From NCBI GenBank assembly GCA_021820785.1, contig JAKADE010000031.1, positions 1 to 14,349 of the forward strand: 14,349 nt of DNA, given 5' to 3'. The notes below the pieces were generated by a model. The model saw nothing but the letters and a program-made list of their open reading frames with translations. It did not search any database and was not told where the DNA came from. The stretch is from Pseudomonadota bacterium (GTDB lineage: Bacteria > Pseudomonadota > Gammaproteobacteria > Steroidobacterales > Steroidobacteraceae). A program made the translations under genes and the position numbers. Below are positions 7,653 to 14,349 of this stretch, in pieces; within the stretch, counting starts at the first letter, position 1; every line of letters begins with the position of its first letter.

Positions 7653-8878
7653 TGCTCGGCCCATGGTTGCGCGGGCTGCGCGCGCGCAGCGCTGCGAGGG
7701 TCCACCGTGGGGCAGCGGACCGGCCGGACACACCGGCCGGCGAGAACGCGACAGTCAACGGTGAACGAGGCCCGACATTGGCCGTTCGCACGCGCTCCCT
7801 GCAGGCACGCATGAACGCGGTGTTGGCAGGTACGTTGGCCATCGGGGTCGCCGCAGCGATGCTGACCTGGTACTACAGTCGCGTGTTGCACGAGCACTCC
7901 GACGTGTCGGTTCGGCACGGGGCGCTGCGGCAGCCGGATCCCATCGGAGCCCCGCCGCCGCTCGGGGTCATTCCAGCCCCCCGACCCCTCACGCCGGCAA
8001 TCCAGGACCTCGGCGGGCTGCACGCCCCCACCATACCGCTCGCGGTGCTGGCGCACTGGACGGCCCCGCGACCGCCGCATTCGCCCATGGGCTCTCGACC
8101 GACCCGGCCGCAGCGCGCGCCCGCGGCGCGCGAGCGCAGACTCACCGGAGCGGTGCTGATTGAGGCGCCGCCAGCACCTCGAGCGGGTGTCCGGCGTCCC
8201 GGGGGGCGCCCGTTCCACGGGCATCGTCGCGACTTCCCGCGCCGCAGAATGTCCGGCTCGCGACTCCAGGCGCTGCTGCGTCCGACGCGGATGAGCGCGA
8301 CCCGGGCGCACGTGCTGCCGCAGCAGCGGTTGCTGCTCGCGAAGGGCACGTTCATCGATTGCACCCTCGAGACGGCGATCGACTCGACGCTGCCGGGCAT
8401 GACGATCTGCATCACCTCGACCGATACGTTCAGTGCCGACGGTACTGTGGTGTTGCTGCCCCGCGGAACGCTGCTGATCGGGCAGACCCGCGGTGAGGTG
8501 CGCCAGGGGATGGCGCGGGTGTTCGTCATCTGGACCCAGGCCCGCACCCCCGGGGGCGTGATCGTGCGCCTGGATTCTCCCGCGGCCGATGCGCTCGGCC
8601 GCTCCGGACTGACCGGTACGGTCGACCGGCACTTCTGGCAGCGCTTCGGTGCGGCGCTGATGGTCTCGACGCTCACGGGACTCGTGCAGTCTCAGGTGCA
8701 GCGTTCCGCAAACGCCGTGATCTTCGATCCGAGTGCCGGGGAGAACGTGCTCGCCGATACGCTGCGGGGAACCGAAGACATTCCCCCGACCATCGAAGTG
8801 CCCAACGGACAGCGCATCGAAGTGCTGGTCGCGCGCGACGTGGACTTCAGGTCCGTGTATGCACTGCGCACTCACTGA
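7652..8878 (+). CDS. virB10: VirB10/TrbI envelope-spanning core protein
   Basis: VirB10 spans both membranes and passes energy signals from the ATPases to the outer-membrane pore. The product is 408 residues. A basic cytoplasmic N-terminus precedes one membrane helix at about 55-75. A long linker (about 80-215) is rich in Pro and Arg. The C-terminal TrbI domain follows, with LAKGTFIDCTLETAIDS, TVVLLPRGTLLIGQTRGEV and FGAALMVSTLTGLV, the last corresponding to the antenna and outer-membrane helix region of the family. The ATG at 7652 overlaps the virB9 stop (TGATG), with a perfect GGAGGA 8 nt upstream, so this start is preferred over the upstream open frame. The linker is more basic than I would expect for the family. 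Confidence 0.94.
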   Translation: MLGPWLRGLRARSAARVHRGAADRPDTPAGENATVNGERGPTLAVRTRSLQARMNAVLAGTLAIGVAAAMLTWYYSRVLHEHSDVSVRHGALRQPDPIGAPPPLGVIPAPRPLTPAIQDLGGLHAPTIPLAVLAHWTAPRPPHSPMGSRPTRPQRAPAARERRLTGAVLIEAPPAPRAGVRRPGGRPFHGHRRDFPRRRMSGSRLQALLRPTRMSATRAHVLPQQRLLLAKGTFIDCTLETAIDSTLPGMTICITSTDTFSADGTVVLLPRGTLLIGQTRGEVRQGMARVFVIWTQARTPGGVIVRLDSPAADALGRSGLTGTVDRHFWQRFGAALMVSTLTGLVQSQVQRSANAVIFDPSAGENVLADTLRGTEDIPPTIEVPNGQRIEVLVARDVDFRSVYALRTH

Positions 8879-9983
8879 TCTGCCATCCGCGGTGCGCGAT
8901 GGCGCTCCAGACGCCTCGGCGTTGCAGCTGACGCTGCGCGTACTCGAGCCATTGCTGGCGCGGCCGGGATTGACGGAACTGTGCATCAATCGGCCGGGCG
9001 AGGCATTCCTCGAGACCGGGGACGGGTGGTGCCGCGAACCGCTGCCGGCTGCGGATTTCGAGTGGTGCCGGCGCTTCGCGAAGCTGGTGGCACACCATAC
9101 GCATCAGCGCATCGATGAGTCTCATCCGCTCTTGTGCGGTGCGCTGCCAGGGGGTGAGCGCGTGCAGATTGCCATGCCGCCGGTGACCCCGGCCGGATCG
9201 GTCGCCGTCAACATCCGGCGGTCTGCGCATACGCTGTGGACCATCGATGCACTCTCCGGGCAGGGATCGCTGCGTGAGACCCGCGTTGCCCGTCGGCCTG
9301 GCGATGCCGTCGAGCGTGAACTGCGCGGGTTGCTCGAAACGCACCGGTACGAGGCGTTCCTGCGCCTCGCCGTGCACAGCCGCCGCAACATCATCGTGTC
9401 GGGCCCGACCGGTTCGGGAAAGACGACCTGGACCAAGGCGCTGATTGCGGAAATCCCCTCCGAAGAGCGGCTGATCACCATCGAAGATGCGCCGGAGTTG
9501 AGGCTCGACGCCCATCCGAACCACGTGCGCCTCTTCTACAGCAAGGACGGCCAGGGACTCTCGCGCGTCTCCCCGAAGCAGCTCCTCGAGGCCTGCCTGC
9601 GCATGAAGCCCGATCGGGTGCTGCTCGCCGAGCTGCGCGCCGAGGAGGCGTTCGACTACCTGCGTAACGTCAATTCCGGGCACCCCGGTTCGATCACCAG
9701 CGTGCATGCCTCGAGCGCCGAGCTCGCCTTCGAGCAGCTCGTGCTGTTGATCAAACAGCATCCGGCCGGACGAGCACTGGCGCGGCGCGACATTCACAGC
9801 CTGCTGCACGCGGTGGTCGACGTCGTGATCCAGTGCGGGCTGGAGCGGCAGCGTCGCACGGTGCGCGAAATCTGGTTCCGGCCCGCCGCCATGCGGCCGG
9901 CACACCAGAGCAGGAGCGGATGTGCGCATCAGGGCGGGCGTGCGGGCCCTGAAGCCACCGGTGCTCCGGTGCGCAGCGCATGA
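8859..9983 (+). CDS. virB11: VirB11 secretion ATPase
   Basis: VirB11 is the hexameric cytoplasmic traffic ATPase that switches the T4SS between pilus assembly and DNA transfer. The product is 374 residues from ATG 8859, which overlaps virB10 by 20 nt. An in-frame GTG at 8892 is an alternative start, and neither has a strong ribosome binding site. The N-terminal domain has the family segment LTELCINRPGEAFLE. The Walker A motif GPTGSGKT is at 182-189, the Asp box TIEDAPEL at 207-214, Walker B RVLLAELR at 253-260 and the His box GHPGSITSVHA at 274-284. The last 30 or so residues form a low-complexity tail beyond the usual VirB11 end. The stop overlaps the next start in ATGA. Confidence 0.95.
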   Translation: MHCALTDLPSAVRDGAPDASALQLTLRVLEPLLARPGLTELCINRPGEAFLETGDGWCREPLPAADFEWCRRFAKLVAHHTHQRIDESHPLLCGALPGGERVQIAMPPVTPAGSVAVNIRRSAHTLWTIDALSGQGSLRETRVARRPGDAVERELRGLLETHRYEAFLRLAVHSRRNIIVSGPTGSGKTTWTKALIAEIPSEERLITIEDAPELRLDAHPNHVRLFYSKDGQGLSRVSPKQLLEACLRMKPDRVLLAELRAEEAFDYLRNVNSGHPGSITSVHASSAELAFEQLVLLIKQHPAGRALARRDIHSLLHAVVDVVIQCGLERQRRTVREIWFRPAAMRPAHQSRSGCAHQGGRAGPEATGAPVRSA

Positions 9984-11653
9984 TGGGCGCGCACGTCATC
10001 TACGGCCTGACGCACGGCTGGACGGGTCTCGGAATTGCCTACGGCAGTGTCCAGGCTCCGATGTGGGTGGCGCTCGCGCAGTCGCGTGCGACGGTGATGC
10101 GCTGGCTGGCATCACCGATGCTTGCCGGCGCGGTCACGGCCGGGATCGGGGTGGCGAGTGCGCTGGCCATCCCGTCCATGCACGCCTGGAGTGGATTCGG
10201 CAGTGCGCTGGACGTCGCCGGCGCCCTCGGCGCCAGCCTCGTCGCCGGGTACGGCGCCGGACGGGCGTTGGCCGCCGGGCGGCCCGCGTCTGGCGCGCAG
10301 TATGTCCGCGGGGCCGTCGTGCGCGCCCGGCCGGAATCGGCTGCCAACCGAATGCTGCGAACGGCGGCGCTTCCCGAGCCCGGCCACCGGGCGCAGCGTG
10401 CGCTGACGCTCGCCGGAGTCCCGATGACGCGGCTCGATGAGACGAAGCACTTCAAGATCATCGGCGCCACGGGCGCCGGCAAGAGCACCGCCATCGTGGA
10501 GCTGCTCGAAGGGGCGCTGGCGCGCGGAGACCGCGCCGTGATCGCCGATCCGGACGGCGCCTACGCGCGTCGCTTCAGAAGCGAGCGCCGCGGGGACGTC
10601 ATCCTCAGTCCCTTCGAGCCCGGAGGGCGGCGCTGGGATCTGTTCGCCGAGATCGATGCACCCTACGACATCGAACAGCTCGCCCTGGCGCTGATCCCCG
10701 ATCAGCAGGGCGCCGACCGCAGCTGGCGCGGCTATGCACGCACGCTGTTCAGCGCCGTCACGTCCCAGGCACGTGCCGCCGGGGTCACCGACGTGGCGCA
10801 GCTTTACGATCTGCTGGTCGTGGCCGATGCGTCGGAATTGAAGCTGCTGGTCGGCGGGACGCCCGCGCAACCGTTCTTCGACGAGCACAACGCCCGCATG
10901 CTCGACTCGATCCGCTCCGTGGCGAGCTCGGCGGTCGGCGCGCTGCAGTACGTCGCCGAGCAGCGCGCACCGTCGCTGTCGGTCCGGCAGTGGGTGCGCG
11001 GGGGCGAGGGCGTGCTGTTTGTTCCGTATCGGGCCGGTCAGATCGCCGCGCTGCGCTCGAGCATCTCGGCCTGGATGCGCCTGGCGATCTTCGAGTCGCT
11101 GCACGGCGCAGAGGGGGGCGCGCCGCTGTGGTTCGTGGCGGACGAACTCGATGCGCTCGGTCCGATCGACGGACTGAAGGATGCACTCGCGCGACTGCGC
11201 AAATTCGGCGGTCGGTGCGTGCTCGGGTTCCAGTCCATTGCCCAGGTGTCCAGTACCTACGGGGCCGGCGAGGCACAGACGATCGTCGAGAACTGCGGAA
11301 ATTCACTGATCTTGCGCTGCTCGGCGAGCGAGCACGGCGGTACCGCGCGCTTTGCCTCGCGTCTGATCGGCGAGCGGGAAGTCGTGCGGACCGTGCACAG
11401 CCGCTCGCGCCGGCCGGGCGAGCTGTTCGGGGCGCTGAGCGAGTCGGAGCACTGGCAGGTCGAGCCGGCAGTGATGGACGCGCAGCTCGAGCGCCTGGCG
11501 GATCTCGAGGGGTATCTGAATCTCGCCTCGACGCCCGACTGGCTGCGCGTGCGGCTGACGCCGCAGCGTGCACAGGCCGCTGTCCGGGACGGGCGCTGCG
11601 CGAGGCCGGCCGCCGCAGCACTCGGGCCGGAGGAGGGATGGAGTCATGAGTGA
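9980..11653 (+). CDS. traD: TraD/TrwB-type coupling ATPase, copy 1
   Basis: This is a type IV coupling protein: a DNA-pumping ATPase that links the relaxase-DNA complex to the VirB channel. The product is 557 residues. Two hydrophobic N-terminal helices lie near 46-65 and 76-97. The TrwB/TraD-type DNA-binding domain begins with LDETKHFKIIGATGAGKST, with Walker A GATGAGKS at 162-169. Walker B, LWFVADELDAL, has Asp388-Glu389. The family segments GDRAVIADPDG, RRWDLFAEI and GFQSIAQVSSTYG are all present. The start overlaps the virB11 stop (ATGA), and a second ATG follows directly. It is a close paralogue of the protein encoded at 12152-13513, which lacks most of this anchor. It is assigned to the F-TraD/TrwB branch from those motifs, rather than to the Agrobacterium VirD4 branch. 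Confidence 0.92.
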   Translation: MMGAHVIYGLTHGWTGLGIAYGSVQAPMWVALAQSRATVMRWLASPMLAGAVTAGIGVASALAIPSMHAWSGFGSALDVAGALGASLVAGYGAGRALAAGRPASGAQYVRGAVVRARPESAANRMLRTAALPEPGHRAQRALTLAGVPMTRLDETKHFKIIGATGAGKSTAIVELLEGALARGDRAVIADPDGAYARRFRSERRGDVILSPFEPGGRRWDLFAEIDAPYDIEQLALALIPDQQGADRSWRGYARTLFSAVTSQARAAGVTDVAQLYDLLVVADASELKLLVGGTPAQPFFDEHNARMLDSIRSVASSAVGALQYVAEQRAPSLSVRQWVRGGEGVLFVPYRAGQIAALRSSISAWMRLAIFESLHGAEGGAPLWFVADELDALGPIDGLKDALARLRKFGGRCVLGFQSIAQVSSTYGAGEAQTIVENCGNSLILRCSASEHGGTARFASRLIGEREVVRTVHSRSRRPGELFGALSESEHWQVEPAVMDAQLERLADLEGYLNLASTPDWLRVRLTPQRAQAAVRDGRCARPAAAALGPEEGWSHE

Positions 11654-12155
11654 GGCGCGCATGATGTCCGATCCGCTCGAGGTGGGGCTGCTGCTCGAGA
11701 CGGTCCAGTCGCAGCAACGCCTCGCCGCCGAGACGCTCGCGCAGCTCGGCGGGCAGCTGCAGTCGCTTGAGCGGGGTGTGCGCGCCGAAGTTGCACAGGC
11801 GGCGCGCGAAGCGTTCCTCGAGCTGAGCGCCGAGGCCGGCGAAGCCGGAGCGCAGCTGCTCGGCCTGCGCCGCGCAGTCGGGATGCGCGCGGCGTTCTGG
11901 AGTGTCGCGGCCGCGCTCGCCAGCGCCGCGGCGGCCGTTCTCGCGGTGCACTTGCTGGTGCCGACTGCGGCGCAGATCGATGCGCTTCGGGTTCGTCGTG
12001 CGCTCTTTGCCGCGGACGTCAGGCGGTTGCGCAGGTACGGCGGTTCGGTCGAATTGCGCCGGTGCGGCGCGCGCGGCCGGCTCTGCGTGCGCGTGCAGCG
12101 CACCGGCCCGGTGTTCGGAGCACACGGCAATTTCCTGCTGGTGAAGGCACCGTGA
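11646..12155 (+). CDS. One-pass membrane protein of unknown family between the two coupling ATPases
   Basis: I do not recognise a named family. The 169-residue product has three parts. Residues about 10-77 form an amphipathic, probably coiled-coil region (LLLETVQSQQRLAAETLAQL). A single membrane helix lies at about 83-106, with no cleavable signal. A basic C-terminal part contains Cys140 and Cys147 in VELRRCGARGRLCVRV and ends FGAHGNFLLVKAP. The start is inferred at ATG 11646, with a GGAGGAGG sequence about 10 nt upstream and an 8-nt overlap with the preceding gene. The stop overlaps the GTG of the second coupling gene. Its position suggests an accessory of the coupling protein or relaxosome, perhaps anchoring the poorly anchored second ATPase. 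MobB-like mobilisation proteins with one membrane helix are a possible parallel; this is inference. Confidence 0.85.
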   Translation: MSEARMMSDPLEVGLLLETVQSQQRLAAETLAQLGGQLQSLERGVRAEVAQAAREAFLELSAEAGEAGAQLLGLRRAVGMRAAFWSVAAALASAAAAVLAVHLLVPTAAQIDALRVRRALFAADVRRLRRYGGSVELRRCGARGRLCVRVQRTGPVFGAHGNFLLVKAP

Positions 12156-13513
12156 CCGGCTGGACGGGCCTTCACGGTGTGCCGCCAGCCGTTGCCGCGC
12201 TGCTCGCGGGGCTCGGTTCGATGGCGCTCGTGCGGGTGTTGCGCCGCGCGCCCCGGGACCGCTACTGCCGAGGTGCGCGCCTGGAGCGCGCGCCACGGCG
12301 GCCCCGCTTGCGCGCCGGGATCACCCTGGCCGGCGTGCCGCTCGCGCCGTTGGAAGAAACCAAACATTTCAAGCTGATCGGCACCACCGGCACCGGCAAA
12401 TCGACCGCCATCGCCGAGCTGCTCACGGCCCTGCTCGCGCGCGGGGACCGGGCGGTCATCGCCGATCCCGACGGCGGGTACCTCGGCCGTTTCCATGCGC
12501 GCGCACGCGGCGACGTCATCCTCAATCCGTTCGAGCCGCGCGCGCTGAAGTGGAATCCGTTTGCCGAGCTCGCCGCGCCGGAAGATCCGGATCAGCTCGC
12601 CGCCAGCCTGATCGCCGCCGGCGAGGATGCTTCGGCGCGAGAGTGGCGCGGGTATGCGCGCACGTTCCTGGCGAGCCTGTTGCGGCGCACTCAGGACAGC
12701 AGCGCCGATCTCGAGCAGCTGTGGCACCTGATCGCGATCGCGCCGGCCGCGGAACTGCGGGCCCTGCTCGGCGGAACACCGGCGCAGCCGTTTCTCGAGC
12801 CCGAGAACGCGCGCATGTTTGGCTCGATCCGCTCGGTCGCGGCGGCGTGTACCGCAGCGCTCGAACACGTATGCCGGCAGGTCGCTCCGCAGTGTTCGGT
12901 GCGTCAGTGGGTGCGCGCCGGGCGCGGCGTGCTGTTTCTGCCGTACCGCGCCGGGCAGATCGCCGCGTTGCGCACCCTCATCGCCAGCTGGATGCGTCTG
13001 GCGATCTTCGAGGCGATGAACGGTCCGCCGGGGGACCAGCGGCTGTGGTTCATCGTCGATGAACTCGACGCACTCGGGACCATCGACGGGCTGCGCGATG
13101 CGCTTGCACGGTTGCGCAAGTTCGGCGGACGGTGCGTCCTCGGCATGCAGTCGATCGCGCAGGTCAGTGCGCTCTACGGGCCCGGTGATGCCCAGACGAT
13201 CATCGAGAACTGCGGCAATTCGCTGATCCTGCGCTGCTCGGCCAGCGAGCGCGGCGGCACCGCGCAGTTCTGTTCCCGGCTGATCGGCGAGCGCGAGGTC
13301 ATCCGGCGCAGCGTCTCGCGCGGGCGGGATGGCGCTGGAGGCTTCGGCAGCGGTGCCCGCGGCGCGCGTCGCTCGCTGCACATCAGCGAGCAGCATGTCA
13401 CCGAGACGGCCGTACTGGCCGCGCAGATCGAGCAGCTCGCCGATCTGGAGGGCTTCCTGAAGACCGCCGCGTCGGCGAGGTGGCTGAGCGTGAGGCTGCG
13501 GCGCGCAGTCTGA
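12152..13513 (+). CDS. traD: TraD/TrwB-type coupling ATPase, copy 2, with reduced membrane anchor
   Basis: This is a second coupling-protein ATPase of 453 residues, translated from a GTG that overlaps the previous stop as GTGA; GAAGG lies 5 nt upstream. Walker A, GTTGTGKS, is at 77-84, and Walker B, LWFIVDELDAL, has Asp303-Glu304. From EETKHFK onward it aligns almost without gaps to the protein at 9980-11653. Over the stretch of about 135 residues from SVRQWV to EREVIR I count roughly four fifths identical residues by eye. The N-terminus is about 85 residues shorter and holds at most one hydrophobic helix (about 11-28). The C-terminal part differs, with a Gly/Arg-rich insert near 388-410. Intact motifs argue for an active enzyme and not a decaying duplicate. 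Confidence 0.9.
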   Translation: MTGWTGLHGVPPAVAALLAGLGSMALVRVLRRAPRDRYCRGARLERAPRRPRLRAGITLAGVPLAPLEETKHFKLIGTTGTGKSTAIAELLTALLARGDRAVIADPDGGYLGRFHARARGDVILNPFEPRALKWNPFAELAAPEDPDQLAASLIAAGEDASAREWRGYARTFLASLLRRTQDSSADLEQLWHLIAIAPAAELRALLGGTPAQPFLEPENARMFGSIRSVAAACTAALEHVCRQVAPQCSVRQWVRAGRGVLFLPYRAGQIAALRTLIASWMRLAIFEAMNGPPGDQRLWFIVDELDALGTIDGLRDALARLRKFGGRCVLGMQSIAQVSALYGPGDAQTIIENCGNSLILRCSASERGGTAQFCSRLIGEREVIRRSVSRGRDGAGGFGSGARGARRSLHISEQHVTETAVLAAQIEQLADLEGFLKTAASARWLSVRLRRAV

Positions 13514-13541
13514 GGCGTCGTGCGGCCAGTGCAGGTGGGCG

Positions 13542-14349
13542 ATGGCGATCTTTCACATGCAGATCAACACGGTGTCGCGCTCGAGCGGGCGCAACGCGCC
13601 GGCCTCAGCGGCGTATCGCGCCGGAGAGCGCATCCGCAACGAGCGCACTGGCGCGCTGTACGATCACCGCAACCGCCGCGACGTGCTGCACAAGGAGATC
13701 GTGCTGCCGGCGCGGCTCGGAGCGCCGCCGGAGTGGGCCCGGGACAGAGCCTCGCTCTGGAATGCCGCCGAACGCATCGAGTCGCGGGAGAACTCGCGGG
13801 TGGCGCGCGAGTACATGGTTGCACTGCCGGCAGAATTGTCTGCCGCTGCGCGCGTGAGGCTTGCCCGTACGTTCTCGCACGAGATCGCCGAGCGCTACGG
13901 CGTCGCGGTCGACCTGGCCGTGCACGCGCCGCGTCCGTTCGGCGATCCGCGCAACTTCCACGCGCATTTGCTGACGTCGACCCGGGAGGTGCGTCGCGAG
14001 GGATTCGGGCCCAAGGCGGGTCTGGACATGAACGGCACGGTACGGGCGGAACTCGGGCTGCCGTCGGGCCGAGCGGAATTCGCCGCGCTCCGCCAGCGCT
14101 GGGCGGAGTTGGTCAACGAACACCTGCAGGCCGCACAGCTCGAGGTGCGCGTCGATGCGCGCAGTCTCGCCGCGCAGGGTATCGACCGCGAACCGCTGCC
14201 CCGGCTGCCCCGTGCCGCGATCAGCGCCGAGCGGCGGGGCGAGCGCAGCGAGGTCGCCGAACGGATCCGTGAGCGCTATCGGGCGCGGGTGGCCGCGCGG
14301 GCCGAACGCGCGGCCGCCGATCGCGCCGCCGGGGCCGGGCCGGCTCGCG
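13542..14349 (+). CDS. MobA/MobL (MOBQ) family relaxase, N-terminal part (runs off window)
   Basis: This is the conjugative relaxase, which nicks oriT, stays bound to the 5' end and pilots the strand into the recipient. The frame is open from ATG 13542 through the right edge (269 codons seen), so the C-terminal part is missing. The catalytic domain is clear. It begins MAIFHMQINTVSRSSGRNAP, then AAYRAGE with the likely catalytic Tyr25. The metal-binding histidines are His128, His140 and His142 in VHAPRPFGD and NFHAHLLTSTRE. The acidic segment AAERIESRENSRVAREY and the late motif ARSLAAQGIDREP also fit the family. The ribosome binding site is weak (AGGTGGG). The gap to the second coupling gene is 28 nt, so co-transcription is likely. 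A fused helicase domain, as in TraA of Agrobacterium plasmids, cannot be judged here. Confidence 0.92.
   Translation, partial: MAIFHMQINTVSRSSGRNAPASAAYRAGERIRNERTGALYDHRNRRDVLHKEIVLPARLGAPPEWARDRASLWNAAERIESRENSRVAREYMVALPAELSAAARVRLARTFSHEIAERYGVAVDLAVHAPRPFGDPRNFHAHLLTSTREVRREGFGPKAGLDMNGTVRAELGLPSGRAEFAALRQRWAELVNEHLQAAQLEVRVDARSLAAQGIDREPLPRLPRAAISAERRGERSEVAERIRERYRARVAARAERAAADRAAGAGPAR

Noticed and set aside
7478..8989. Antisense open frame (503 codons) opposite virB9/virB10
   Set aside because: It is a composition-driven shadow of virB10 with no recognisable domain or ribosome binding site.
11303..13396. Long antisense open frame (697 codons) opposite the coupling genes and membrane protein gene
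   Set aside because: It runs antisense across three well-supported genes and its low-complexity product matches nothing. Two paralogous genes with the same codon bias naturally give matching open antisense frames.

Overview
The window is GC-rich bacterial DNA, dense with genes. It carries most of a conjugative type IV secretion system (T4SS) next to the end of a chromosomal-type cytochrome gene. The diheme cytochrome c4-like protein at the left edge and the style of the VirB proteins suggest a proteobacterium, probably a gamma- or betaproteobacterium. I cannot name the species. The T4SS could sit on an integrative conjugative element or on a plasmid. The neighbouring respiratory gene makes an integrated element more likely, but no integrase, tRNA or att repeat is visible.

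Layout. (1) 3-416: C-terminal part of a c4-type diheme cytochrome c, followed by a strong intrinsic terminator (461-505). (2) 527-757, minus strand: an unrecognised 76-residue protein pointing away from the T4SS operon. The gap 758-935 should hold its promoter and that of the T4SS operon. (3) 936-9983: virB2, virB3, virB4, virB5, virB6, a small virB7-type lipoprotein gene, virB8, virB9, virB10 and virB11, all on the plus strand in the classical VirB order. There is no virB1. (4) 9980-13513: two paralogous TraD/TrwB-type coupling ATPases on either side of a 169-residue one-pass membrane protein of unknown family. (5) 13542 to the window end: the N-terminal relaxase domain of a MobA/MobL (MOBQ) protein, open at the right edge.

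How it works together. VirB2 is the pilin and VirB5 the minor pilus-tip component. VirB3, VirB6 and VirB8 form the inner-membrane platform, and VirB7, VirB9 and VirB10 the envelope-spanning core. VirB4 and VirB11 supply energy. The relaxase nicks and carries the DNA, and the coupling proteins bring it to the channel. Most gene junctions overlap by 1-20 nt or are only a few tens of nt apart, which indicates one translationally coupled operon from about 936 into the relaxase. The unusual feature is the pair of tandem coupling ATPases in one operon. Both have intact Walker motifs, but only the first has the two-helix N-terminal membrane anchor.
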